Origin: Pectinophora gossypiella
Lineage: Eukaryota; Arthropoda; Insecta; Lepidoptera; Gelechiidae
Length of the DNA stretch: 64,000 nucleotides
Assembly (NCBI RefSeq): GCF_024362695.1
Contig: NC_065421.1
Location: 3,348,001 to 3,412,000, forward strand
Reading direction: 5' to 3'
Shown: one piece after another, positions 44,301-56,100 of the stretch
Layout: the number at the start of each line of letters is the position of its first letter
Position numbering within the stretch: position 1 is the first letter of the stretch
Notes under the pieces: model-generated
Database searches by the model: none
The model's input: the letters and a program-made list of their open reading frames with translations, nothing else
Told to the model about the DNA's origin: nothing
Program-made: the position numbers and the translations under genes

Positions 44301-45011
44301 CCATGGGACCCAGAATAAAATAATAGCCCATTTATCAAATCTAATATTATTTATTGCACATACATAACACGAAACATTTTAAAACATACACACGCAGAAC
44401 ATTTAACAATACACAATGCACACACCCTGTTGCGGGCCCTAAATCACTGAATTCGGCTTTCAATGTTACTTTTGGACAATCACGTGATCAGCCTGTAATG
44501 TCCTAACCATACTAGGGATCACAAAGTGATTTTTGTGATCTGTCCCCACCGGGATTCGAACCCGGGACCTCCGGATCGTGAACACAACACTCAACCACTG
44601 GACACACAGAGGCCGTAATGTCAGTACATAGTCGATACGTGAGCCATGTCAGGCGGCTCTGACGGCTTTTGACGGGTTACTGGAAGTTCAGCATTAATAT
44701 CTCTCTATCTAATTATGGCTTTTTTACCAATAGACCACGAGTGTGAGTTTTCTATGCTTTAGAAAAGAATAAGTTAAATATACTTATTCTTTCCCTTAGT
44801 TTCAGCTTGGATTCTATCAAGAGATACAACTCTCCACCCCGAAATCTTGGAAACAGCACGTCAGACGCTGAATTCTATACCTAATGCCAACCTAGCATAT
44901 TTGAAACCTGTGGAGCAATCAGAAGGAAGTTGCACTTATCATTGGACGGCCCATATAAATGCTGATTACAAAGAAAAGGATGACGGTATTATTGATAATG
45001 ATCGAAAATAA
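38327..45011 (+). CDS. Lipocalin B (insecticyanin/bilin-binding-like)
   Basis: Four coding exons: 38327-38452, 39088-39295, 40609-40707, 44800-45011, giving 214 residues with intron phases 0, 1, 1 and GT-AG junctions. Signal peptide about 1-21 (MGKIVFYVFLLVFIGFETCS). Blocks: FLGKWF (43-48), ITDYNNYAVVYGC (122-134), AWILSR (147-152). Cysteines 29, 63, 134 and 189 fit the conserved disulfides; Cys71 is extra. The tail after 190 is acidic and Lys-rich. The start of exon 4 could be shifted by two codons (AG at 44804-44805 is also possible), but the used site gives ISAWILSR, matching VFTWVLSR of gene D. Intron 3 (4092 bases) holds a DNA element and RTE. AATAAA lies at 45141-45146. Function by family: secreted carrier of a hydrophobic ligand; divergent from the pigment-binding group. 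Confidence 0.92.
38565..38812 (-). mobile_element. Chimeric SINE: family 1 tail joined to family 2 body
   Basis: Left part ACTGCCTATACACGTCCCAC to TTTTTACGGCTAATAGCCGG is family 1; right part GACAGTCAGGTGATCAGCCT, AATGTCCTAACCAAACTAGA is family 2. In intron 1 of gene B. Confidence 0.75.
38816..38955. mobile_element. MITE-A copy
   Basis: Left end GTACGAGCATTAATATGTAC, right end TATTGCTCATGACTGTAC; internal GGTACCATGCCACATTGACT. Intron 1 of gene B. Confidence 0.75.
39309..39598 (-). mobile_element. Composite tRNA/5S-headed SINE next to a splice donor
   Basis: Tail CATCATCATCAGCCCATTAA at the left, head CGCTGCGCCACCGAGCTCC at the right. Probable duplication AGTTTACAGT / AGTTAACAGT (one mismatch) overlaps the start of intron 2 of gene B, so the SINE begins at intron position +14, antisense to the gene with its tail toward the donor. 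Confidence 0.88.
40100..40225 (+). mobile_element. LINE 3' fragment
   Basis: GGTTGCCTGGAAGAGGTTGC, CAATAAAGCCGCCTATTGTA, GCAATAAAGTATTTGTTATG. Intron 2 of gene B. Confidence 0.8.
40308..40575 (+). mobile_element. SINE family 2, internally deleted
   Basis: Head GACCTCCGTGATCCAGCGGT, GTGTGAATCCCGGTGGGGAC, tail GACCTCACAACCCACACGAT. Ends about 30 bases before exon 3 of gene B. Confidence 0.82.
41619..43440 (+). pseudogene. Decayed RTE-type LINE, endonuclease and partial reverse transcriptase
   Basis: Endonuclease part: IVHKSLVNNVLTIGSVSSRV, VIQAYAPTSGHHDDEVE, YTIVIGDFNAQLG, and later EIDFIMS and TGSDHRMVRGTL, characteristic of APE-type endonucleases. After the linker (RQLNRQISKSLTSDLRQFN) the frame jumps at about 42655 straight to YLTHLRFADDIVLMAE, so the fingers and most of the palm are deleted. 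The C-terminal part (YGSETWPLTMDPVRRLGVAQ, WQWAGHIARRTDGRW, then RSSWRSLGEAYAQQW-like) is in other frames. Several stops and frameshifts make it non-functional. Ends (ATG)n at 43432-43445. Confidence 0.9.
43441..43515 (-). mobile_element. Family T 3' tail
   Basis: ACATACATACATAAACTCAT, ACCGGGGTAAGCAGAGACTA, as at 14525-14580. Confidence 0.65.
44469..44690. mobile_element. Two SINE family 2 pieces in opposite orientation
   Basis: 44469-44615 is the 5' half on the minus strand (B-box GGGTTCGAATCCCGG); 44618-44690 is a plus-strand middle part (CGTGAGCCATGTCAGGCGGC). In intron 3 of gene B, 110 bases before exon 4. Confidence 0.75.
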
Positions 45012-45445
45012 ATGAATATCATTTTCAAAATATTAATTAGTTCTTCAATCCTTCCATGGTCAATAATTCCTAAATTCATGAGTGCCTCAGGTCCCCAACA
45101 CGGTTTAAGACGGCCCTGTCCATGCTTTAAAAAAAGTTAAAATAAATCATCCTCGGGCTTTTTTAAAAAACTTCGGGCCCAATATAGCTCCCTGAGGTAA
45201 TCTCCTAATGTTAGTTAGTATGTGAAAGTTAATAAACCAATTTTAACAACCTCTATCTTAAGCACAAATATATTTCATTAAAACTAATTTAATGTCATAA
45301 AGCAACTACAGGCTCTTTTAAACCAATTATATTTCAACAAATTATATTCGTATAAGACTTACAATATCAAACACTTCTTTAAAATCACAATGAATTAAAT
45401 AACATGACGAATTTCAAAAATATAGTCAAAAGCAATCATCAGTTT
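45012..45445. other. Tail-to-tail spacer between lipocalins B and C
   Basis: 435 bases shared as 3' flank by convergent genes B and C. Contains AATAAA on plus at 45141-45146 and 45231-45236; no repeat recognised. Confidence 0.6.
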
Positions 45446-47219
45446 CTAAATAGGAACGGGGTACCTAAACGTCGTAGGTTCGACAGAGATATCTTCATAG
45501 TATTTTGGAGTACATTTAGACAAATCGTCCTTCACTAAATTTGCAGCCGTCACACCAATCTGCTGAAGAGGTTTGATCGCTAATTCTTTCGAGACGTCGT
45601 TCAATATTATATTCCTTGAGAGGATCCATACATAAACTGAAACAGAAAATATTTATATCTATTATCTCCAGTATGTTATTAATATTGACTATGGGATTAT
45701 ACACTTTTCAATATAATGGACTATTTAATTATAAGCAATATATAAATGGGTGATATTCTTTTAGCATACAATTCAAAATTATGCGTCCTAAACTCTACTA
45801 CAATATATCTCCATTATCACGATTATTATGAGGTGAGGTACAGAAAAAGAAGAGAGTACCATCTCACCTTCTGGTGGCAAGTGTTCAACACTTAATAAAT
45901 ATACATCTATCACACGACGTCTTATCAAATATGAATCTTTAATAAAATGAATAAAGTTGAACAATCCGTAAGAGAAATAGCAAACAAATAAAAAAGTACT
46001 TACTGAAGTGTTTGTCTATTAAAGGACTGTATTGACAAGTGTAAGCAGTGGCATAGTAATTGTTGTTGGTAGCGAGGACGTGGAAATTGTATCTCCTCGT
46101 TTTCACTGGAAATATTAATTAATACACATCAACTTTAGACTAATTTATATTGTCCTAAAAACCCTTATAACATAACCAAGCCCGCATTACTGAACAAACG
46201 AGACCCCTCATACATAAAGAGTACGAAGCATACTCTATCATGCTGAATCCATTTGAAGAGGAAACACTCAAACCAAAGTCCATCTAGAAAACTTCTTTAG
46301 TCTAATTCGACCCCATCAGGAATGAAGACTAAGATCCTAATTTCAGTGGTCAACTTTTCCATTTATATCAACTTTAAGTACTTACTTGATTTTAATTTTT
46401 TTCACATCATCCAGTATCTACGCTCTATATGACACAGTAAAAAGAAATACTTACGTCTCCTAGGAGCGTTATCCCAAACAAAAGTAACATCTAACTTTGC
46501 AGCTTCCTCTATATTAATAGGGATCTCGAACTTTCCAATGCTGTAACGATGGAAGAGGCCTCTGTCCACCCTGGACTGGTTAAAGTACACTCCGGTGGGC
46601 TTAGTGATCAGGTTGATGGTAGAACAGTTGTTATTGTTCCTACCATCACTGGAGTAGTGATAGGCCTGGTACCATTTGCCGTAGAACTGAAAGTTGCAAA
46701 TATGTTGAAGGTAAATACCGAAAAATCATTGTTGGTAAGTATATTTAATAACTGAATTAATTGTTTGATGAGTTTACAAATACTTAACGATGGATATAAA
46801 GATAACCATTTTTATAAAAATATTAGCTCATGTAAATATACGACAAAATTGTTTGACCATGGAATTCGAGTACACATAGGTGCAGTATTCACCGACGTAA
46901 TCTAAATTAGATGAGATAAAGACGATGAGCAACCAGATAACTGAATTGCACCTATAGCAATCAATATCCATTTTGCTGAGTAATATTTTAAAGAATGAAC
47001 TAAGTACAATAAAAATATGATCAATCAAATTATGATGAGTTTCAATTAATCATCTGATAAGCAGTTACTCAGTATAGATAATGATAAAAAGAAAATGCTT
47101 ACTTCTGCCAATCTAAAATCTTCTTGCAACTTCACATTTTCAGGGCATTTTCCTGGTAGTGTAAAATAGCCAAATACACTAGAGACACTAATTATTACAT
47201 AAAATAATATTTTAATCAT
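45446..47219 (-). CDS. Lipocalin C (insecticyanin/bilin-binding-like), compact gene
   Basis: Four coding exons on the minus strand: 47219-47103, 46686-46455, 46105-46004, 45636-45446, giving 213 residues; phases 0, 1, 1. An upstream in-frame ATG (47234) would add MLPTK; the chosen start gives a better signal peptide, MIKILFYVIISVSSVFG. Blocks: FYGKWY (40-45), LATNNNYYATAYTC (127-140), VWILSR (153-158). The usual T-D-Y is replaced by T-N-N. Cysteines 25, 59, 140 and 192 fit the conserved pairs. Introns are short (416, 349, 367 bases) and free of recognisable transposons, unlike A, B and E. It diverges head-to-head from gene D with 1377 bases between start codons. Ligand unknown. Confidence 0.93.
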
Positions 47220-48596
47220 TTTTGTTGGTAACAATCTAGTGACTGTTGTGGTCAGTATACAAGATGAGAATAAAACAATAACAAATATGCTTCAGTATTC
47301 AGTTAAAGGTTATCTGTAGTAATAACATAATGTAGATAGTACAAATACAGTAATAATACAAATATAAACAATTCTGTGAAATTGTAAAGTGTTTTTATGT
47401 CTGGCTCTGTTTTCCTGTTCTTGAATTTCCAAAACATTTTTATTAAACATTACGTCTGAAATTGTTTCGTATTTGTTACATTTAAATATTCAAGTCAGTT
47501 TTGTTTCTTCTTTCCTCGAATTTTTACGTTTAATCTTATTTAAGCCCTATTACCTATGTGTTTATTTATCTAGTAAATACTGATTTTCGTTATATACAGT
47601 AGGTATCATAAATTACTTAGGTACTACGGGACCAAAACCAATTTCATAACGAAATTAGAAAAGATATAATAATATAAATTTTCCGCAACCATCAACAATT
47701 TCCAAGAATGTATAATTATTATCTGGGCACCGTATATCGTTACTAAGAAATCGATGTTTTTTATAACTTTTATTGTTTGTTATTTATTTGACCTTAGGAT
47801 CCCTAAAGATTAATCCACATTGTCAATTTTGTTGTATTAACTTACACTTGAATTATTAGCGTTGTAAAATTCTATTATCGACTTGCTATGAGTTTTTATA
47901 TTTATTGTAATGTAACCTCTCCATACTATCGTGAATATCAAAAGTCGTGGTCGGAACTAGGGTTCTAACCACCACTTTTGGAAACAGATAGTTATGTTGT
48001 CTTCGACTTACACCACTGTTACTTATCTTTCTTATTTTGTACTATATTTTATTATACCTGTTAGTATTCAAATACTAAAGCCTTTTTTTATTCTTTTCCA
48101 TTCAAAATATGGTTCATTTTGGTTGATTTTTTATTTGTATGATCAATGATTTCAATTAAAATATCTTCAACAAGGTCTAATCTCAACACTATGTTCAAAG
48201 TCTCATCCATAGTGGTGATATTAATTATGATACTTATGCACTATTTTAGCAAATTATATTTTAATGAATAGAAAAGAGAAAGATCAGTGAGGTGTGGGAA
48301 CTTAGTTCATCTTGCGATGAATGTACCTCTGCCTACCCCAAATGGAGTATAGTCGTGAGCTTATGTATGTATGAATAGGTATGACCTTTACACCATTTAC
48401 ATAACGCCCCATAAATCTAAATAAGAAAAGGATGTACACGTTGTAGGAAACTCTACACGGGGGCAATTACGACAATTTTCAATATGAAACAGCTTTAGGC
48501 GGGGTCGTATCATTGGATAATTATCGCGTAGGATGCGCAACGGCATCATTCGATACTTCAGAGTCTGTGTGGTGACTCGGTTTTTTAAGTGTCACG
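47220..48596. promoter_or_regulatory. Head-to-head intergenic region of lipocalins C and D
   Basis: Should contain both promoters. No convincing TATA box was picked out. A family 3 SINE end lies at 48285-48375, about 220 bases before the gene D start. The rest is AT-rich single-copy-looking sequence. Confidence 0.5.
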
Positions 48597-50431
48597 ATGT
48601 ATTTGTTTATATTCTGTTGTTGTTTTGTGGGTGTTCTGGGGGCGGCGTTCACATTGCCTGGAGAATGTCCCAAAGTCAACATTCAGGAGAACCTAGACTA
48701 CACTAAGGTAATTTACCAATTTTCTCATCTGTCTCAACAATCAAAACATTTCAAAATATCAAGGATAATCGGTGTTTATCATGGCTTTGGCAAGTGGACT
48801 TTAAATTAGATTAATGACAAATGACGTGTTATGTTATCATTGTTTTAGTCACGTCGGTGAAAGTTTGTTTACTGACGCTTGACAGGTTAGTTTTCTATAC
48901 GAAACACTTTCCTATCAATAAATTCACACACACATTTTCAAAAGTTTATAAGAATTGTTATATTGTATCCAATAGTTATTCATGTCACTAAAAATAGCCG
49001 CTCACTCTCAACGAAAGATGATTCTTCCAGTTTTCAGGGGTTTGGTATAACGTGGCCAGCTACGCTAGCGATGGTCGTTCCATTTACGACTGCGCCTCCT
49101 TAGAGTTTCAAGAGGATAATATGGGGTATACCTTGAGAGAAACCTACGTGGTGGAAGAACAAGGCAACAGAACTCAGAAGTCGTATTTTGCCAGAGTTGA
49201 TCCTACCTTTGACGCTGCGAATAAAGCACAGTTCATTGTCAGCTATGAGGATGGAGGTAGGTTGATGAAAAAAGCTTTTTAGGAGTTCAAAAAACATTTA
49301 AAAATGGAGACAGAGCTAAACTGCCCCAAAAACCCATACAAATGTAGTTTAATATATTTGAACCACAACAAATTGTGATGTCATCAAAATCTGCCCCAGT
49401 GGTTTTGATACGTATAGTCCCTGAACTCAAATGTTGCAGGGACTATCATAATCAATTAAACAAAATTAAATAAAAAAAGGAAATGTTGTTTACGGTCGAT
49501 TAAGTTACTCTTTTTTGTTCTCTTATTGAAATCTCATCCTACTCTAGATAAATTACAGTACATATTCGTATTGAAGAGCATCACTATAACGTAGACTATC
49601 GTACACCACCGGCATAATGGCTCTAAGTAAAATATTATTAAATTACATTTCAGATAAAGTTCTACAGTTCCCCTTCTTCATTTTGTCGACTGACTACGAC
49701 AACTTTGCCGTCGCTTACACCTGCAAGACTTTGAAGAAGAAACAACGGACTCACTATGGTAAATATATTTATAAAAGCATTTTATAATAAAGCTTTTTAC
49801 GGCTAGTAGCCGGGACCAATCAATCTTACTTTTTCGAACAATCAGGTGATTCAACCAACAAAGGACAGTCTCACGAATTCAACAATGTCCCCATCGGGAA
49901 TCGAAACCGCACTTAAAGATCTTGATCCTAACGCTCCAACCACTAGACCACGAAGACCGTTGTAATATACTTACTCCGTTAAATGTAGATTAATTATACA
50001 GCTGTCAGTATAATCATTTCCTGATATGTTTTTTTTTTTGCACTGGCTATATACTTACCTACTACAGCTGCTGTTAATTAACCAGGCTATTATGTAAAGG
50101 GCTTTTCCATACTCAATAACTTTATTTTGCAATTACAAAATAATAATCACCAAGGACCCTGGAAGGCCAGCAAAAGTAGGAAAGTACAGACTATTAATAA
50201 GAGTAATTTAGTCTTATAAAGGTCATTATCCTTTCAGTTTTCACCTGGGTTCTGTCACGCCACAAGGAGAAGCTTCAGGGTGATACCCTGAAAAAGGTCG
50301 AGGATGCCTTGTCCAGGTACACGGAACTCGCCGAGCACCGCCAAGCGTTTGTCTTCAAAGACTTCTCCGAACCCAGTTGCGCCTACGCCACCAAATTCGA
50401 AAGTGACTTCTTTACGAGTAATTTCTGGTAG
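48597..50431 (+). CDS. Lipocalin D (insecticyanin/bilin-binding-like)
   Basis: Four coding exons: 48597-48707, 49031-49256, 49654-49758, 50238-50431, giving 211 residues; phases 0, 1, 1, all GT-AG. Signal peptide about 1-16 (MYLFIFCCCFVGVLGA), then FTLPGECPKV, nearly the same as FTLPGKCPEN of gene C, which supports C and D as sisters. Blocks: FSGVWY (38-43), LSTDYDNFAVAYTC (123-136), TWVLSR (150-155). Cysteines 24, 58, 136 and 195 match the insecticyanin pattern. The exon 2 acceptor at 49029-49030 was chosen over AG at 49036-49037 because it keeps phase 0. A family 1 SINE sits in intron 3. Family role: secreted carrier of a hydrophobic ligand such as a bile pigment. Confidence 0.94.
49796..49960 (-). 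mobile_element. SINE family 1, 5' half
   Basis: Plus reading TTTTTACGGCTAGTAGCCGG, CCCCATCGGGAATCGAAACC, AACCACTAGACCACGAAGAC. Only recognised transposon inside gene D. Confidence 0.82.
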
Positions 50432-50629
50432 AGTATGTGTACCTAATTTAAGTATGTTAACTTTTATCTGTGATGAAAATATATTTTCCTTTCGTTTGGA
50501 ATATACCATATCTAGTTTTTGTTATGTTCAGTTTATTGATTACATCGGGCCAGTCATAGCATTTTTATTGTATTATCTTTGGGGACCCAACAGCTTCATA
50601 TACAAATTAATTCAAAAGTAATTTCAGAA

Positions 50630-50697
50630 GGCGAATTACAAGCTTCCACATATGAAAGATATAATATGGATCTATATGTGGAAGCTTGTAATTCGCC
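50630..50697. repeat. Perfect 24-base inverted repeat with 20-base loop
   Basis: Arm 50630-50653 (GGCGAATTACAAGCTTCCAC plus ATAT) is the exact reverse complement of 50674-50697. Located about 200 bases 3' of the gene D stop codon, so it could be in its 3' untranslated region. Hairpin size is compatible with a small-RNA precursor, but a tiny palindromic insertion is as likely. Confidence 0.9.
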
Positions 50698-51317
50698 AAT
50701 ATATGCATATTGGTATATGGTTGCAGCGGATATATTTTATCAATCGATCTTCAAATTGAGATACAGTCGAAAATTAATTGATAGTATCAATCAATCATTG
50801 TTATAAATTAAAATAAAATTTAATTAAAAATGTGTTTTATTATCTAATAAATATTTTAAAGCTACAGCATTTATATCCGTGCCTTAAATCATTTATCATA
50901 TCACACTTATGAGATTATACTTACTTAAATTAAATAATACAGTATGTTAGTATGATGATTGACATAATATCTTTACCGTGAAATCAGAAAACAATAAAGG
51001 ATTTCATTTCCCATATTTAATTTAATATATTAAATCAATAATCATTGGATTTTTTTTTATTTTCAACAAGTTAAACTTTGAATTACTTGAAATGCAAAAA
51101 AATCTTAACTTATCACAGCACATTATCAGAAAATAAAATATATTTGCTCTTAACACATTGGAAATAATATTTGCAAACAACAGCATTGAGAATGTAAGAG
51201 TACTAAATCGGTACCATAATTTTGTGAACAGTTTTTTGTACTATGGCGTGCGGGCTCTTAAATAAAAGAAATTACTTAAAACAATCTGGTGAAAATACTC
51301 TTTCAGTCTTCGCCCGT

Positions 51318-53097
51318 TTAGGACTTGTTAGGTTTAGGGGCTTCTGTGATGAGACTGGTGCCGTTAAACTTGCAGGCTTCCTCAGAGAAGTCGGTCTGCA
51401 GGAACTTGGAGGCATCTAGTTCCTTGGAGTTTGCCTTCAAGAAGTTGTCAACCTCAGTCTTAGCGTTGCCTTCCAGTTTCTTGCTTCTAGACAGGACCCA
51501 CGCATTAGCTGAAATAAAAAAGATCGTAAGGATAAAGATAAAGATATTTTTTATGCATTTTAGGTATCTACAGTAACAAATGAAGGTTTTTTGGATGAAC
51601 ATTTTTATTTAATGTAAAATTTAAATAACATTTATAACGCAACGTTGGTTGTTAATTATATTTTTTGAAGAATAAAAAAAGAAATTGAGAAAACATATCA
51701 ATAAAGTAGGAGAAACTGATGATGTTGATTTTAGGATGGATATCTAAGAAATCGGAGCAGATGAAGCTGGCAGTTGCTAGTATTTCTATCTCTGTGTTGA
51801 TTCGTATTAGACCATCCATGCGATACTTTGTATAACCTAGCAATACGTAAATGTCGAAACACAATTTTGAAATTTACCTAAGTACTAAAGTAATGTGAGT
51901 CCTCATAGGTAAAAAACAATTAAGTACCTTATTCATTTCTTTTTCCGACGTTTCAGCCGCGTTGCAATTTGCAATAAGGTAACTGTTTTGTTTTACCTTG
52001 ATTAACATTAATTAATCACATATCGACCCGTTTAAATAGTTAACTACAGAAAATGTAGATGAAAAAGGCAATATTTAAAAATCATTTTTCTAAAAAATAA
52101 ATTTAGGTACAAACGTGCTTTTGACAGCGTGTTGACATACAAACCGTTATCTAAAGACACACCCTGGCTTCTTTAAGTAAATTCGAATATCGGATTGAAC
52201 AATCAGCAGTACTTTATGATTAAATTATCGTTACCTATTTCGTTACTAATTCTTGTGTCTAGTAAACTGAATTAACATAGTGATGTTGGCAATTTTAAAA
52301 AAGGAACGTCACGTCACTTTTTAAGAGAAAAACTTTTTGGCGGGTGTTCCGTCTGGGACTACGAAGAAAAAAAAAGAAGTGAAGACGGATTTTGTCGAGA
52401 GAAGCAAAAACTGGAAGACAAGTTGCTGTATTCGATTGTATTCATATTTCTTATAATAATTTGTAATACTTAATAATATTTGGTTTCCGTAATAAGAGTG
52501 ATATTTGTGGTAGGTACTTACTGAACATTTACTGATTAAAACCGGGGATGTTACTAATATTTACGTTTTATTGTAGAGTTTGCTAACAGTAAATACTAAG
52601 TTCCTGCAATGCCTTTGATATTATGCTAACGATAATCTTCAGTACCATATCACACTAAGATACCATGGCTGCACATGGATGCTACCAAGCGAGGAACCGT
52701 TTATGCAACTATATGCGACCATGATGTCGTGAAATAAGGCCCTAATGATTAATGAAAACGTTTTAATATCCGGGAAAGAACGTAAGTTTATTACTAGTAC
52801 ACTCATTCGTTTGCACATGATAGCAAATAATTGTTTCAGTAGATAACAATCGGCCTTGTTTATTATGAATCATTAATAGCAATTTGGCATATACATTTAT
52901 ATCTCAAATTCTACAGTTCGTATTTAAATTTAAATTTTAATCTCTTATTATCAAAAAAGTTGAGTAACCTTTGATTTTTTTACTAATTTATTATCTAGAA
53001 TTTGTCATCCTTTATGATTCATGAACGATATTCTGCAATATTGAGATTGAGGGACTTTTTTGGAGTCCAATAACAAATGTCACACTATGTGCGTGTG

Positions 53098-53142
<45 letters not shown>

Positions 53143-56100
53143 CTTCTGGTGACTCATTGTTCTCCCTGATACGGATACTGGTGTCTGATGTGTTTATTTT
53201 TTTACGTAAGTATGTCTCTAGAACTGATTTGTGAAAGCGCTATCGTCATGCCCTTGACCGTAACGTCTATGGGGTAAGAATCTTAAAAAGGACCCTCACG
53301 GGGCATTGCAGACTCAACACGCACCTACATAGAATGGAGCTGACTGAGTCCCCTTTATGCAGATTCTGTTTCAAGGACGATGAGACACCATTGCACCTGC
53401 TATGCAGCTGTGAGACTCTCATACATAGTAGAAGCCGAGGACAGGGGGGTTTCCACATAATGGATCCCCAGGAGCCCATGGAGATCCTACCCACAAAGAC
53501 GCTAGGTCAAATCGAACGGATCGGTCTAGAGGAAGATTTTTAAATGTAGGAATTTGGTCACAATTGATCTTTCTAGGTCGCAGTGGCCATTCGGGCTGCA
53601 GCAGCTAGGGCCTGTCAACGCACCGTAAGGTGCATTGCCGTGCGCGTGTATCTTGTCCATGTCAAAGTACTGGGAGGTTAAAAAGGTCACATCAAAGCAA
53701 TTCATCTAAAAAAAACAATATTTCAATTTGACATTTGCGCATATAAAAGTGAGTGCGCAATATCAGCAAATGTCAAATAGCAATATTGCTTTTTTAGGTG
53801 AATTGTTTTGATGTGGTGTCAACGTTTCCATACTTCAGTGGCGTAGACAATTGTTTACTCACTTTCATGTTTCTTGGTCTTCTCGTCGTACTTGCAGTTG
53901 TAGGCGACAGCGTAGTTGTTGTAGTCAGTAGCCAGAACCAGCAGAGGAGATTCGCTTACAACGTCTGCAACAAGATTGTCAATGAGGTCAAAATCCGAGT
54001 CTGTGTTCGTGTGATCCGAGCACGTTAATCCCGGCTACTATTTACTTAAGTATGCAGTCGTTACATAAGTCATGTCAGAGTCCATTGGCAGCTCAACAGT
54101 AATCATGACACCAGAGCTGAAGAAATCGGCCATTGATTGCATAACCCATAAGCACTATAGGCACCTCATGTTAATCCCATACATTCATCGTTTACAGCTT
54201 AGCTAAGGCCCCTGGTCTTCTCGTTCTCATCTTCTATCGTATGGGTTGTGAGATGGATAACTTCATCAGCTCCTGGTGACGTAGCGATTTATACAAATGC
54301 TGCATTTTGTTGGTGCTCAACCACGATCGCGAATGGTGACATAGTGAGATAGGGCCCTAAGGGCTACAAAAAGTTTGATGGAAACAGCCTCCGTAGTCTA
54401 GTGGTTAGAACGTAAGGCTCACGAGCTGGAGGTCCGGGTTCGATTCCCGATGGGGATATGGTCGAAATCACTTTGTGAGACTGTCCTTTGTTTGGTAAGG
54501 ACATTTCAGGCTTGGATCACCTGATTTTCCGAAAAAGTAAGATGATTCCGTGCTTCGGAGGGCACGTTAAGCCGTTGGTCCCGGCTATTAGCCGTAAAAT
54601 CACCTCCACCAACCCGCATTGGAGCAGCGTGGTGGAGTATGCTCCAGGGTTGATTGAGGGTAGGCCTGTGCCCAGCAGTAGGACGTATATAGGCTGTTTA
54701 TATTATGATGGAAGTCAGGTTTTTTTTTGTTTTATGCTACAATCTTATCGCTCCGGGACATAAATAACGTGACTGACTAGAAGAAGCGACCGCGAGTAAT
54801 TCCTTAACGATAATCCAAAATTTTTTTATCTACCTTCTAATCCATCTACGCTTTTATCAGGTAGACCATCCGTTTATCAGATTCAAATCAAATCAATCCT
54901 ACAATTATTTTCTTCATGATATACAACATTTTTGCGCAGTTGGTGTAACTGAAAACCCACTACAATAGAACTGAAATTGAACATAAAATATATACACGTA
55001 GTGGATTGCAGTTTCGTAAGAGTTATGTTAATCACACAAAAACTGCACACTTGCAACGGTTTAGCAGTTGAAATATAGTCTATTTTTTTCCCTAGCCTAA
55101 TTGTTTTTCCTTTCCTTCCCTTTTCTTTCCAACCGTCCCTGTCTTGGGCATCGTTCTGCCAGGTGTTCTGGAAGGCGTCTAGCTCGTCCTTCAATCATCA
55201 TCGTGGTCTGCCTCGACGTCGAGGACCTTGTGGGGTCCAATCAGATGTAATTTTCAGATGATTTCCGGATGCATACGGCAGACATGTCCAGCCCGTTCCC
55301 ATTTCAATTTAGCGGATTTTTCACCAACATCTGCTAGTTGAGATCTGGAGCGCAGTGTCAAGGTCTTATTTTGAAATCCCTAAAAATATTTTTGTCTGCT
55401 TTACAAATATACCTTTATCTTTTGTATTATCATTGTTTTTCCATCAGTTATCTCTCAGGTATCACTGTTTTACTAAATGCTGCTATAACGATATTATATT
55501 AATCCGTATTTTCGAATATTGAGTGTTTATCTTTTAATATAGAACAGTCTGTAGCCGTAGTAGCAAAGTTGATAGCGCTTGATTCTCAATTTGAGGTCGC
55601 AGGTTCGAATTTGTTTTCGAATTCATGTTTGGATCATAAATGATTATCACGTGCTCAACGGTGAAGACAAACATCGTGAAGAAACCCAGAATCCCGAGAA
55701 ATGCATTTCCGAGGTAACCTAACCTATATTGGGCTGATTTTCCCTTCGCGGTCAGACAGGCAGTCGTTTCTGCAAAAATCCGGACCTGTCAAATCTTCAG
55801 GTTAGGTAAGGGGAACCCTTAAAAAACTGGATGAGTCTGTATCACTGGCATGACCTTCTCTGCTCCAGCGAGTTATATCGAGGGCTTCGACCAATAGACG
55901 TAGCGAATGCGTCTACAGAAGATAGACGTCGTGCGGCTATTGGTCGAAGCCGTTGATATCATTCGCAAGTGCGCGGCATGATTGCCATGCCCTACCTACC
56001 CAATACACAAAATTATAAATGCGAAAGTAAAGCCGGTATACACGTCTTTAAGCAACATTTCAACGTCTTTTGAAGATGGCAGTTTAGAATAAACGTTTGG

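Larger units (their letters stand above)
40719..44329. mobile_element. 3.6 kb inverted-repeat DNA element in lipocalin B intron 3
   Basis: Begins GGGCTATTATTTTATTTTGG and ends with the reverse complement (CCCAGAATAAAATAATAGCCC); the 27-base terminal repeats differ at one position. Flanked by ATTT at 40715-40718 and 44330-44333. Motifs like GTAACGCAGT recur near both ends (40915, 41500, 43755, 44110), as in subterminal repeats. No transposase was recognised; the centre is occupied by a decayed RTE. Superfamily not assigned. The two short frames beginning MGYYFILGP at both ends are the terminal repeat read as protein. Confidence 0.82.
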
